Assembly (NCBI GenBank): GCA_945971755.1 | Contig: CAMFPJ010000010.1 | Span: 1-18,869, forward strand | Direction of reading: 5' to 3' | Length of the DNA: 18,869 nt | Source: an uncultured Clostridia bacterium | GTDB taxonomy: Bacteria; Bacillota; Clostridia; Oscillospirales; Acutalibacteraceae | Part shown: piece after piece, positions 1-7,726 of the stretch | Layout: the number at the start of each line of letters is the position of its first letter | How positions within the stretch are numbered: position 1 is the stretch's first letter | The notes under the pieces: generated by a model | What the model was told of the DNA's origin: nothing | Seen by the model: the letters and a program-made list of their open reading frames with translations, nothing else | Databases searched by the model: none | Program-made: the position numbers and the translations under genes

Positions 1-43
1 ACCTAAGCCTTCGTCGGCAGCGTCAGATGTGTATAAGAGACAG
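1..43 (+). other. Illumina Nextera adapter with i5 index (sequencing artefact)
   Basis: Positions 11-43 are the complete 33-base Nextera read-1 transposase adapter, ending in the 19-base Tn5 mosaic end (AGATGTGTATAAGAGACAG, 25-43). Positions 3-10 read CTAAGCCT, which is the Nextera i5 index known as S508/N508, and the AC before it fits the end of the P5 flow-cell primer. This is library DNA left on a contig end, not a genomic transposon. Genomic sequence begins at about 44. Confidence 0.97.
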
Positions 44-44
44 C

Positions 45-101
45 CTTAAAGGAATTAAAAAGAATAAAAATATAAATTATGATAAAGGTGGTGCTAATTG
101 A
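45..101 (+). CDS. Possible 3' end of an upstream gene (partial)
   Basis: A frame open from the adapter junction ends at a TGA (99-101) that overlaps the ATG of the next gene in the form TGATG. Its last residues would be DKGGAN, where KGG is encoded by the next gene's Shine-Dalgarno sequence, a common pattern at the ends of tightly coupled genes. In clostridial genomes a DUF2953 protein (YtfI) often precedes GerW, so this could be its tail. Only 18 codons are visible, and the frame beginning at 46 also stays open to a TAA at 73-75, so the choice of frame is uncertain. Confidence 0.3.
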   Translation, partial: LKGIKKNKNINYDKGGAN

Positions 102-538
102 TGAAAGAAAAATCATCAGCAGCAGGTATTCTTGAAAGCACAATTGAAAAGGTAAAGGACCTTGTAAATGTAAGCACAATCATCGGCGAGCCGATAAGTG
201 TTGACGGCGGTGTTACAATTATTCCCGTTTCTAAGGTTACATACGGTTTTGCTTCGGGCGGTTCTGATTTTCCGTCAAAGAGTAATCAGGATATTTTCGG
301 TGGCGGCGGCGGAGCCGGCGTGACAATTACTCCTGTTGCTTTTCTGGTTATTGACAAAATGGGTAATGTTGATATTAAACACATTACAGCATTTGACAAT
401 GCCGCAGAGCGTATGGTAAGCCTTGTTCCGGAAATGTTTGACAAGGTAAATGTTGCAATTAATAAAGCTAAAATGGACAAAGCCTTTAATAACGCAGTAG
501 CCGATATTGCAGTTACTGCTGAGGAATGCGCTGAATAA
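101..538 (+). CDS. gerW: GerW family sporulation protein (YtfJ)
   Basis: A 145-residue protein of the GerW/YtfJ spore protein family. The family in Bacillus is made in the forespore and is needed for normal germination; the biochemical role is unclear. Recognisable features are the N-terminal helix followed by the GEPISVDGGVTIIPVSKVTYGF block (about residues 30-51), a glycine-rich stretch GGGGGAG (about 67-73), and the strand segment TPVAFLVIDKMGNV. ATG at 101 is preferred over the TTG at 98 because AAAGGTGGT at 84-92 is placed 8 bases before it. The next gene is a D-Ala-D-Ala carboxypeptidase, a pairing seen in clostridial genomes. Family assignment is firm; the function in this organism is inferred. 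Confidence 0.93.
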   Translation: MKEKSSAAGILESTIEKVKDLVNVSTIIGEPISVDGGVTIIPVSKVTYGFASGGSDFPSKSNQDIFGGGGGAGVTITPVAFLVIDKMGNVDIKHITAFDNAAERMVSLVPEMFDKVNVAINKAKMDKAFNNAVADIAVTAEECAE

Positions 539-576
539 ATTATTCTTAAACTCAACCAAAAAGCATAATATTTTTT

Positions 577-583
577 GGTGATG
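577..583 (+). promoter_or_regulatory. Ribosome binding site deciding the carboxypeptidase start
   Basis: GGTGATG matches the right half of the full anti-Shine-Dalgarno complement (AGGAGGTGATC). It overlaps the TTG, GTG and ATG codons at 575, 578 and 581 and lies just before the TTG at 587. Nothing resembling a Shine-Dalgarno sequence precedes the three earlier codons, so 587 is the best supported start. Confidence 0.45.
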
Positions 584-586
584 ATT

Positions 587-1660
587 TTGAGAAAGATATT
601 TTCAGTATTGATTGCTCTTTTGTTATTTTTAACACTTTCCTTGCCGTGCTTTGCGGAGCCTGATGTCTCTGCGAAGGCGGCAGTGGTTATTTGTGCAGAC
701 AGTCATGAAGTGATTTATTCAAAAAATGCTGACGAAAGGTTGCCTATGGCAAGTACAACAAAAATTATGTCATCGTTGATTGCTCTTGAAATGGGAGCTG
801 ATGACACACTTGTGACGGTAACCGACGAAATGATAAGAGCTGAGGGTACTTCAATGGGGCTTAAAGGAGGGGACAGTGTTTCGACTCTTTCCCTTGTTAA
901 GGGTATGCTCCTTTCTTCAGGCAACGACGCCGCTAACGCAACAGCTTTTTTAATGGCGGGCGGAATTGACCCTTTTGTTGAACTCATGAATAAGAGAGCT
1001 CAAGAAATCGGAATGAAAAATACTCATTTTGTAACTCCCTCAGGTCTTGACGCTGACGGTCATTATTCAACAGCTTACGATATGGCGATTTTAGCTGATG
1101 ATGCAATTAAAAATCAAACTTTTTTGAACATTTGCTCATCAAAGTCTGTTGATGTTTTTTTCGGCTCACCGCCGTACAAACGGATTCTGAACAATCATAA
1201 TAAATTACTTTCAATTTGTGACGGAGTCGTTGGTGTTAAAACAGGTTTTACCAAAAAGAGCGGCAGATGCTTGGTTTCCGCAATGAAAAAAGACGGTAAA
1301 TCGCTTATCGCAGTTACACTTGCCGCACCTAATGATTGGGAAGACCACATGAAACTTTACGATTATGCCTTGTCTGTTGCAAAATCTGTTTCGCTATTCT
1401 GTAATTTGGATAATGTGTATTTGAAAGTTGTGGGTGGACAGGACAGCAAAGTCGGTGTAATTTTTGCTGATAATATTTTTTACACAACACTTAACAGCAA
1501 TTTTACTTATAATTACAAGATTTATATTAAACAGTTTGAATACGCGCCCGTTCTTAAAGGTGAAACTGTAGGGCGAGTGGATTTTTACTGTTGTGACGGC
1601 AAACTGATTAAATCAGTTGATTTGGTTGCCGCTAAGGATGTTTTATCCATTCACGGTTAG
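587..1660 (+). CDS. D-alanyl-D-alanine carboxypeptidase, penicillin-binding protein of S11 family (DacF/DacB type)
   Basis: A secreted serine DD-carboxypeptidase that removes the terminal D-Ala from peptidoglycan stem peptides outside the membrane. The N-terminus is a signal peptide (RK, hydrophobic core IFSVLIALLLFLTLSL, cleavage after CFA). All three active-site motifs are present, numbered from the TTG at 587: S56-T-T-K59, S111-G-N113 and K218-T-G220. The region after about residue 250 fits the PBP5 C-terminal beta domain. No clear C-terminal amphipathic anchor is visible. The length (357 residues) is normal. Start codons at 575 (TTG), 578 (GTG) and 581 (ATG) add only two to four residues and cannot be excluded. 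Position next to gerW suggests a role in the spore or mother-cell wall, but a vegetative role is equally compatible with the sequence. Confidence 0.93.
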   Translation: MRKIFSVLIALLLFLTLSLPCFAEPDVSAKAAVVICADSHEVIYSKNADERLPMASTTKIMSSLIALEMGADDTLVTVTDEMIRAEGTSMGLKGGDSVSTLSLVKGMLLSSGNDAANATAFLMAGGIDPFVELMNKRAQEIGMKNTHFVTPSGLDADGHYSTAYDMAILADDAIKNQTFLNICSSKSVDVFFGSPPYKRILNNHNKLLSICDGVVGVKTGFTKKSGRCLVSAMKKDGKSLIAVTLAAPNDWEDHMKLYDYALSVAKSVSLFCNLDNVYLKVVGGQDSKVGVIFADNIFYTTLNSNFTYNYKIYIKQFEYAPVLKGETVGRVDFYCCDGKLIKSVDLVAAKDVLSIHG

Positions 1661-1668
1661 GAGATAAA

Positions 1669-2409
1669 ATGGCAGATTCACAGGTTAGACTTCAAAAATA
1701 TCTTTCCGAATGCGGAGTTGCTTCGCGTAGAAAAGCGGAAGAACTTATTGCAGCAGGAAGAGTGAAAGTAAACGGAAAACCGGCCACAATCGGTGATAAG
1801 ATTATTCCGGGTAAAGATACGGTTGTTGTCGGCGGAAAAAAGATTACTAAAACTAAAAAGAAAACCTACATTATGCTTCATAAGCCACGGGGTTATATAA
1901 CAACGCTTAACGATGAAATGGACAGAAAATGCGTAGCTGACCTTGTTAGCGATGTAGGAACAAGAATTTACCCTGTGGGAAGGCTTGACAGAGATTCCGA
2001 AGGTCTGCTTTTAATGACCGATGACGGTGAATTTGCAAACGCAATGACTCACCCCACAAAGCATGTGCCAAAGACTTACCGTGTTACAATCAGACCTTCA
2101 ATAACCGAAGAACAGATTACAGCACTTACAACAGGTATTGAAATTGAAGGAAGAATGACAATGCCTTCTGAAGTTCGTGTTCTTGAACGGCAGGAAGGCA
2201 GAGTTGTTATTGAAATAATTATTTACGAAGGCAGAAACCGTCAAATCAGAAAAATGTGTGAGGCATTAGGGCTTGAGGTTGCAAGGCTTAAAAGAACACA
2301 AATCGGTTCTGTTAAACTCGGCATGTTAAAGCCCGGAGATTGGCGGAATCTTACTGACGAAGAGGTGCATAAGCTTATGGCTTCTTCCGTTCTTGACAGA
2401 AAGAAATGA
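1669..2409 (+). CDS. rluB: Pseudouridine synthase of the RsuA/RluB family, probably 23S rRNA
   Basis: A 246-residue RNA pseudouridine synthase. An S4 RNA-binding domain occupies residues 6-52 (RLQKYLSECGVASRRKAEEL), followed by the catalytic domain with the family motif GRLDRDSEGLLL; D107 is the catalytic aspartate. The C-terminal block YEGRNRQIRKMCEALG is typical of RluB and RsuA. By analogy with RluB it should modify helix 89 of 23S rRNA (E. coli U2605), but the family members are hard to separate by sequence alone. The ATG at 1669 has TAGGAG at 1657-1662, overlapping the stop codon of the carboxypeptidase gene, so the two genes are likely co-transcribed. Confidence 0.93.
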   Translation: MADSQVRLQKYLSECGVASRRKAEELIAAGRVKVNGKPATIGDKIIPGKDTVVVGGKKITKTKKKTYIMLHKPRGYITTLNDEMDRKCVADLVSDVGTRIYPVGRLDRDSEGLLLMTDDGEFANAMTHPTKHVPKTYRVTIRPSITEEQITALTTGIEIEGRMTMPSEVRVLERQEGRVVIEIIIYEGRNRQIRKMCEALGLEVARLKRTQIGSVKLGMLKPGDWRNLTDEEVHKLMASSVLDRKK

Positions 2410-2413
2410 TTTT

Positions 2414-2791
2414 ATGATATATTATAAGCCTGTTACGGACATTGGCGAACTTAAAAAGCTTTTTCCAAATGAAAAAATGCAAGACGGTGGAATTTACGGC
2501 GGATATATCGGCTTTGATGAATGCGGTAATAACGTCGGTAAATGTTTTATGAGCGTCTTTGGTTCGAAATGTTCTGTTTCGGCATTGGAATGTAACCTTA
2601 ACGATAAACTTTTAGTTGAAGGTTTTGTTCGTGCTGCATTAAATTTTTGTGCAAACAGAAATGCTTATATGGCGTACTCAACTGACGAAAGAATTAAAGA
2701 TGTTCTTTTGCTCTTGGGATTTGAAAATAATAACGGTGTTTACAGCGGGGATATACCTACGCTGCTCAAGGGTAGTTGCTGCAAGCACTGA
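2414..2791 (+). CDS. Small GNAT-like protein of unknown function
   Basis: A 125-residue soluble protein starting four bases after the rluB stop. The middle and end (GNNVGKCFMSVFGSKCSVSALECN, then VEGFVRAALNFCANRNAYMAYSTDE and a final LLLLGFE) have the rhythm of the later strands and helix of a GNAT acetyltransferase fold. The acetyl-CoA loop (R/QxxGxG/A) is not evident, so catalysis is doubtful. The C-terminus ends GSCCKH, and the protein has several other cysteines. ATG at 2414 is chosen over TTG at 2393, which would overlap rluB; the ribosome binding site is weak (GAAAG), so translation may be coupled to rluB. No function is proposed. Confidence 0.72.
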   Translation: MIYYKPVTDIGELKKLFPNEKMQDGGIYGGYIGFDECGNNVGKCFMSVFGSKCSVSALECNLNDKLLVEGFVRAALNFCANRNAYMAYSTDERIKDVLLLLGFENNNGVYSGDIPTLLKGSCCKH

Positions 2792-2804
2792 TGGAGATGA
2801 AAAA

Positions 2805-3689
2805 ATGATAAAAAGTATGACCGGTTACGGCAGAGCGCAGGAAACAGTCGGTGCATATAATGTTACGGTTGAGATTAAAAGTGTAAATCACAGGTATTTC
2901 GAGTTTTCTTCACGTGTACCGAGAAGTTACGGATTTATTGAGGACAAACTTAAAAGTTTAATTGGCTCGTTTATTTCACGCGGTAAGGTTGAATGTTATG
3001 TTTCCATCGAAAATATCGCAGACGTCGAAAGCGAAGTTATCGTAAACAAAGAACTTGCAAAAGAGTATTACAACGCATATTCGGAGCTTGCCCGTAATCT
3101 TAAACTCAAGCCAAAAGACTCTGTAGTTTTTGAATCACTGGCTAAAAACAGTGAACTTTTCACTGTGCGTAAGAAATCTATTGATGAAGACGAAGTTTGG
3201 AAGTCGGTAAGTGCAGTCACCAAAACAGCGGTTGACAAATTTATCAATATGCGTGAAGCGGAGGGCGTAAAACTTCGTGAAGACGTCCTTTCAAGGGCTG
3301 ATTTTATTCTTTCAAAGGTCGATTTTATTGAAAAACGTTCTCCTGAAACCGTAAAAGAATATAATGAAAAATTACTCGCGCGCATTAACGAATTCCTCGG
3401 TGACATTCATGTCGATGAGCAAAGAATTGCTACCGAATGTGCAATATTTGCTGACAAAATTGCAGTTGCTGAAGAAACCGTTCGTTTGAGAAGTCACATC
3501 GACCAGCTTCATACATTTATGGACTGTGATGAACCTGTGGGCAGAAAAGTTGATTTTCTTGTTCAGGAAATGAACAGAGAAACAAATACTATTGGTTCAA
3601 AAGCACAGGACACTGATATCGCAAAATGTGTTATCGACATTAAAGCGGAAATTGAAAAAATCCGTGAACAGATTCAAAATATTGAGTGA
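2805..3689 (+). CDS. yloC: YicC/YloC family endoribonuclease
   Basis: A 294-residue protein of the YicC/YloC family, whose E. coli member is reported to be an endoribonuclease involved in small RNA turnover. The family signature MTGYGRA is at residues 5-11, followed by EIKSVNHRYFEFSSR, and the highly conserved C-terminal block runs from EMNRETNTIGSKA to EIEKIREQIQNIE. Length is normal for the family. The reading frame extends upstream to 2649 inside the previous gene, but the ATG at 2805 has GGAG at 2793-2796 and gives the exact family N-terminus. It is the first gene of the block that matches B. subtilis yloC-remA-gmk. Confidence 0.94.
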   Translation: MIKSMTGYGRAQETVGAYNVTVEIKSVNHRYFEFSSRVPRSYGFIEDKLKSLIGSFISRGKVECYVSIENIADVESEVIVNKELAKEYYNAYSELARNLKLKPKDSVVFESLAKNSELFTVRKKSIDEDEVWKSVSAVTKTAVDKFINMREAEGVKLREDVLSRADFILSKVDFIEKRSPETVKEYNEKLLARINEFLGDIHVDEQRIATECAIFADKIAVAEETVRLRSHIDQLHTFMDCDEPVGRKVDFLVQEMNRETNTIGSKAQDTDIAKCVIDIKAEIEKIREQIQNIE

Positions 3690-3697
3690 GGACATTT

Positions 3698-3961
3698 ATG
3701 AAACTTATCAATGTAGGTTTTGGCAATGCAGTTAATGCCGACCGTGTAATTGCCGTTATTTCAATCGACTCCGCGCCGTCAAAGCGTATTATTGCAAAAG
3801 CAAAAGAAACAAATATGCTTATTGACGCAACACAAGGCAGAAAAACACATTCAGTAATTGTTATGGACAGTGATCATGTTGTTTCGTCATACTTAAAACC
3901 GGAAACAATTCTTAACCGTTCTGAGAATAGCGGAGATGGGGAGGATGTTTATGCAGAATAA
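3698..3961 (+). CDS. remA: RemA family DNA-binding regulatory protein (DUF370)
   Basis: An 87-residue RemA protein. In B. subtilis RemA is a DNA-binding activator of biofilm matrix operons and osmoprotection genes and forms ring-like oligomers. The N-terminal KLINVGFGNAVNADRVIAVIS block and the DATQGRKT block are the family hallmarks. R16 and R48 correspond to arginines reported to be needed for DNA binding in Bacillus; the position of the second arginine in the RR pair is Lys here (K49). ATG at 3698 follows GAGGAC at 3688-3693; longer starts overlap yloC. The end overlaps gmk by 11 bases. The tail after about residue 75 is acidic and probably flexible. Confidence 0.94.
   Translation: MKLINVGFGNAVNADRVIAVISIDSAPSKRIIAKAKETNMLIDATQGRKTHSVIVMDSDHVVSSYLKPETILNRSENSGDGEDVYAE
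3938..3944 (+). promoter_or_regulatory. Ribosome binding site of gmk
   Basis: GGGGAGG lies inside the last codons of remA. Three in-frame ATGs (3936, 3945, 3951) surround it; only the one at 3951 has correct spacing (6 bases), so this site fixes the gmk start. Confidence 0.8.
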
Positions 3962-4565
3962 TGAAGGGATGCTTGTTCTTTTTTCGGGGCCGTCGGGCGT
4001 TGGAAAAGACACAGTGCTTGACATAATTCTTGATAAAGACGAAAGACTGCAACGTTCTGTATCTCTTACAACCCGTGAAAAAAGATGCGGTGAAGTTGAC
4101 GGTGAAGATTATTACTTCGTAACTAAAGATGAATTTCACACAATGATTCAGAACGGGCAAGTGCTTGAATATGCACAGTACGGTGAAAATATTTACGGAA
4201 CTCCTAAAGCACCTGTTGATAAGTGGCTTAAGGAAGGAAAGACCGTAATTCTCAAAATTGAGGTAAAAGGCGCTCAGAAAATTCGTGAAATTTACCCTGA
4301 TGCAGTTTCAATTTTTCTTATGCCGCCCTCAATGAAGGTTCTTGAAGAAAGAATCAGAATCAGAGGAACTGAAGATGAAGCGGATATTGAAAGACGCCTT
4401 GAAATTGCTAAAAATGAGGTAATGCGTAGTGCCGATTATGACTTTGTTGTTGTAAATGACAATCTTGAAACTGCTTCAAATAATGTTTTAGGTATTATTA
4501 AAGCATTAAATTTTACATACAAAAGAATGAATAAAAAAATAAGTGAGGTAATTGAAAATGTTTAA
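3951..4565 (+). CDS. gmk: Guanylate kinase
   Basis: A 204-residue cytosolic guanylate kinase, which converts GMP and ATP to GDP and ADP. The P-loop GPSGVGKDT is at residues 13-21, and the GMP-binding region SVSLTTREKRCGEVDGEDYYFV follows at about 36-57. The lid and C-terminal helices (RIRGTEDEADIERRL, then YDFVVVNDNLETA) match the family. Length is normal. The gene overlaps remA at its start and rpoZ by 8 bases at its end, so the three genes are almost certainly one transcript with coupled translation, in the same order as in Bacillus. Confidence 0.97.
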   Translation: MQNNEGMLVLFSGPSGVGKDTVLDIILDKDERLQRSVSLTTREKRCGEVDGEDYYFVTKDEFHTMIQNGQVLEYAQYGENIYGTPKAPVDKWLKEGKTVILKIEVKGAQKIREIYPDAVSIFLMPPSMKVLEERIRIRGTEDEADIERRLEIAKNEVMRSADYDFVVVNDNLETASNNVLGIIKALNFTYKRMNKKISEVIENV

Positions 4566-4761
4566 TCCTGATTTAACGAAAGTTCTTGAAAAATACTCAA
4601 GCAGATACTCTCTTGTTGCTGCAACAGCAAAGAGAGCAAGAGAAATCGCGGCAGAGGCTGAGGAAAAAGGTGAAATAATTAACGAAAAACCCGTTAGTCT
4701 TGCACTTGATGAAATCATTTCAGGTGATATCACAATTATTGAACCTGAAGAAATAAAGTAA
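4558..4761 (+). CDS. rpoZ: DNA-directed RNA polymerase omega subunit
   Basis: A 67-residue omega subunit, which helps assemble RNA polymerase by wrapping the end of the beta-prime subunit. The SSRYSLVAATAKRAREIA segment (about residues 12-29) is the conserved core, followed by EKPVSLALDEIISGDI. ATG at 4558 is preferred because GAGG at 4545-4548 is correctly spaced; the TTG at 4552 is too close. Partner of gmk in a conserved gene pair. Confidence 0.94.
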   Translation: MFNPDLTKVLEKYSSRYSLVAATAKRAREIAAEAEEKGEIINEKPVSLALDEIISGDITIIEPEEIK

Positions 4762-4798
4762 TAATTTACAATTAAATCAATCGGAAAGGGGGCAGAAT

Positions 4799-7243
4799 AT
4801 GAATCTTTTTACTGTTGCAAAGGTTGCTGTTGAAAATACAGCATATTCATTCGACATGTTATTTGATTATTCTGTTCCCGATTTTCTGTTTTCATCGGTA
4901 AAACCCGGTGTCAGAGTATTTGTACCGTTCGGTAACAGCTCAAAAAAACGCGTAGGTGTAGTTTTTTCTGTTAGAAAAGAAAAAGAATTACCGAAAAAAC
5001 TTAAATCAATTTGCGGTGTTATTGACTCAGAACCGCTTTTAACCGAGGAAATGCTTCATACGGCAAATTTTGTTCATGACCAAACATTTTGCACCTATTA
5101 TGATGCTTGCAAGCAGTTTTTACCCCTTGGTTACTCAATGAAAATATCTGTATCTTTTGCGGCTGACCCTAATTTTTCAAATGAAATTTTGGATGATACC
5201 GAGAGAAAAATCTATGATTTTCTTCTTTCAAAAAACCGTTTTCTTAAAGACGAAACAATTATTAAAGAATGCGGTCTAAAAAGAGATACGGATATTTTAG
5301 ACAGAATGTTTATGGGCGGGATGCTTCTTCGTAATACAGAATCAAAACGCAGAGTAAACGACGCAGTTCTTAAAATGGTAAGACTTCGAGAGACTGACGA
5401 CGATACGGCACTTAAAAAACTTACAAAAAAGCAAAATGATGTACTTAAAGTCATTGAAGAATTTCAAACTCTTTCAATTAAAGAACTTTGTTATTTTGCG
5501 GGTGTTTCCGCTGCTGTTGTATCCGCTCTTGAATCTAAAGGGATAATAGAAACCTATGACCATGAGGTTTACCGCACTTTGCCAAATGAAGCAAAAGAAA
5601 AATCAGTTGAAAAAATCATACTTTCTGATGAGCAAAACCATGCTTTTGAAGGGCTTAGTAAGCTTTATCAATCGGAGAAGGCAGAAGGAGCTTTGCTTTT
5701 CGGCGTAACCGGTAGCGGCAAAACACAAGTTTATCTTAAACTTATTGACAATGCAATGAAAACCGGACGCGGAATTATAGTAATGATTCCGGAAATATCT
5801 TTAACGCCGCAAATTCTTTCGCTCTTTTACGGAAGATACGGCGATAAAATTGCAGTATTTCACAGTGCGCTTTCACTTGGTGAAAGGCTTGATGAGTGGA
5901 AAAGAGTTAAACGCGGTGAGGCCCGAATTGCCGTTGGTACACGCTCGGCAGTTTTTGCACCGTTTGATGATATCGGTTTGATTATTATTGATGAGGAGCA
6001 GGAACATACATATAAATCTGAAATGACTCCACGCTACCATGCCCGTGAGGTTGCGGCTTACAGAGTTGGAAAGCATAAGGGGCTTTTATTACTTTCGTCA
6101 GCTACTCCGTCATTTGACTCTTACACAAAAGCACAAACCGGAGTTTATTCGCTGTTTACTCTGAAAAAAAGATACGGAAACGCTGTTTTGCCCAAAGTTC
6201 AGACAATTGACACAACATATAATTCCGATATGGCAACGGAAAACATCAGCAGTAGGTTAGCTTATGCTTTGCAAGAGAATTTTAAAAACGGAAAGCAGTC
6301 AATTTTGCTTCTGAACAGAAGAGGCTACAATACCTTTGTGTCTTGTTCCGAATGCGGTACTGTGGCTTCTTGCCCAAATTGCAGCATTTCTCTGACTTAC
6401 CATATCAGAAACGGACGTATGATGTGCCATTACTGCGGTTACACAGTTCCCTTTACTAAAAAGTGCAAAAATTGCGGAAATGAATCACTCAGTTTCAAAG
6501 GCTCGGGCACTCAAAAACTTGAAGAGCAAATAGCAGAGATTATTCCTTCTGCAAGAGTACTCCGTATGGACGCAGACACAACAACTTCAAGATATTCATA
6601 CGAAGATAAATTTAAGCGTTTCGGTAATAATGAGTATGACATTTTAATCGGAACGCAAATGGTAGCAAAAGGGCTTGACTTTCCGAATGTTACGCTTGTA
6701 GGTGTGCTTTGTGTTGACCAAATGCTTTACAATGACGATTACAAAAGCGGAGAGAGAGCGTTTGATTTAATTACACAGGTTGTCGGCAGAAGCGGACGAG
6801 GGGAGACTCTCGGAACCGCGTTTGTTCAAACCGATTTTACGGAAAATGAGATAATTAACCTTGCCGCAACTCAAGATTATGAAACATTTTATAATATTGA
6901 GCTTCCTATTCGCAGGCAAATGATTTATCCGCCGTTTTGCGATATTTGCACCGTCAGTTTTTCGGGAGAGTCAGAAAGTTTGACTAATAAATCTGCAATG
7001 AAATTTTTGAACGACTTAAAAGAACTTCACAAAAATGATTTTGCAGACCAAAAAATAATTGTTCTGGGACCCGTTGCACCGAAAATTGCTAAAATCGGCG
7101 GAAAGTTTAGAGTAAGAATAATAATTAAATGTAAAAATACAAAGAGAATGCGTGAAATGATAAGTATTCTTTTGAAAGATTTTTTGAAGAATAATAAAGA
7201 AATAACAGCTTTTGCGGATATGAATCCCGAAGATGTGATGTGA
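4799..7243 (+). CDS. priA: Primosomal replication restart helicase PriA
   Basis: An 814-residue PriA, a 3'-to-5' DEAD/H-like helicase that recognises stalled forks and reloads the replisome. The N-terminal 3'-OH/DNA-binding domain covers roughly residues 1-110. Walker A is GVTGSGKT at 302-309 and the Walker B motif is DEEQ at 398-401, where E. coli has DEEH. Eight cysteines in four pairs (C516/C519, C525/C528, C543/C546, C556/C559) form the two-zinc insertion. The QVVGRSGRG motif VI is present. Start ATG at 4799 has AAAGGGGG at 4785-4792. The region 4762-4798 is a short spacer; in B. subtilis coaBC lies between rpoZ and priA, and it is missing here. Confidence 0.97.
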   Translation: MNLFTVAKVAVENTAYSFDMLFDYSVPDFLFSSVKPGVRVFVPFGNSSKKRVGVVFSVRKEKELPKKLKSICGVIDSEPLLTEEMLHTANFVHDQTFCTYYDACKQFLPLGYSMKISVSFAADPNFSNEILDDTERKIYDFLLSKNRFLKDETIIKECGLKRDTDILDRMFMGGMLLRNTESKRRVNDAVLKMVRLRETDDDTALKKLTKKQNDVLKVIEEFQTLSIKELCYFAGVSAAVVSALESKGIIETYDHEVYRTLPNEAKEKSVEKIILSDEQNHAFEGLSKLYQSEKAEGALLFGVTGSGKTQVYLKLIDNAMKTGRGIIVMIPEISLTPQILSLFYGRYGDKIAVFHSALSLGERLDEWKRVKRGEARIAVGTRSAVFAPFDDIGLIIIDEEQEHTYKSEMTPRYHAREVAAYRVGKHKGLLLLSSATPSFDSYTKAQTGVYSLFTLKKRYGNAVLPKVQTIDTTYNSDMATENISSRLAYALQENFKNGKQSILLLNRRGYNTFVSCSECGTVASCPNCSISLTYHIRNGRMMCHYCGYTVPFTKKCKNCGNESLSFKGSGTQKLEEQIAEIIPSARVLRMDADTTTSRYSYEDKFKRFGNNEYDILIGTQMVAKGLDFPNVTLVGVLCVDQMLYNDDYKSGERAFDLITQVVGRSGRGETLGTAFVQTDFTENEIINLAATQDYETFYNIELPIRRQMIYPPFCDICTVSFSGESESLTNKSAMKFLNDLKELHKNDFADQKIIVLGPVAPKIAKIGGKFRVRIIIKCKNTKRMREMISILLKDFLKNNKEITAFADMNPEDVM

Positions 7244-7251
7244 GGAAAAAT

Positions 7252-7725
7252 ATGGCAATAAGAAACATTAGAACAGAAGAAGACGAAATTTTAAGAAAAA
7301 AAAGCCGTGAGGTTACTGAGATTAATGATAGAATATTAACTCTTCTTGATGATATGAAAGACACAATGTATGCTGCTGACGGCGTTGGACTTGCGGCAGT
7401 TCAGGTTGGAGTTTTAAGAAGAGTAGTTGTAATTGACGTAGGAGACGGACTTATTGAGCTTATAAACCCTGAAATCATTGAGGAAGAGGGTACACAGTGT
7501 GAAATTGAGGGTTGTCTTTCACTTCCCGGAAAGCAGGCACATACTATTCGCCCCGCTGAAGTAAAAGTTAAGGCACTAAACCGAGAAGGCAATTGGTGTG
7601 TATATAAAGGTAACGGCTTAAAGGCAAGAGCATTCTGTCATGAAATCGACCACCTTGACGGTAAACTTTACATTGACAGAACCGCAACCCAGGAACAAAT
7701 AGACGAATTAAAGAAAGAAGATTAA
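7252..7725 (+). CDS. def: Peptide deformylase
   Basis: A 157-residue peptide deformylase, the metalloenzyme that removes the formyl group from nascent N-terminal fMet. Motif 1 is GVGLAAVQ (44-51; Val replaces the usual Pro), motif 2 EGCLSLPG (86-93), and motif 3 HEIDH (130-134). The metal ligands C88, H130 and H134 and catalytic E131 are all present. ATG at 7252 follows GTGAGGA at 7240-7246, which overlaps the priA stop; the GTG at 7240 belongs to this ribosome binding site and is not the start. The next gene, fmt, does the opposite reaction in the same cycle. Confidence 0.97.
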   Translation: MAIRNIRTEEDEILRKKSREVTEINDRILTLLDDMKDTMYAADGVGLAAVQVGVLRRVVVIDVGDGLIELINPEIIEEEGTQCEIEGCLSLPGKQAHTIRPAEVKVKALNREGNWCVYKGNGLKARAFCHEIDHLDGKLYIDRTATQEQIDELKKED

Positions 7726-7726
7726 A

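Noticed and set aside
25..43. A Tn5 transposon end
   Set aside because: The mosaic end here is part of the commercial Nextera adapter with its index, so it is a library artefact.
275..559. Two open frames on the - strand over gerW
   Set aside because: They are antisense shadows of the GerW coding region and have no recognisable domain or ribosome binding site.
2649..2804. A longer N-terminus for the YicC/YloC protein
   Set aside because: The extension overlaps the GNAT-like gene, and the family N-terminus with a proper ribosome binding site begins at 2805.
5998..6010. PriA Walker B reading DEEQ instead of DEEH as a sign of an inactive helicase
   Set aside because: The two acidic residues that matter for ATP hydrolysis are intact, and I recall the same variation in other clostridial PriA proteins; the rest of the helicase motifs and the zinc cysteines are complete.
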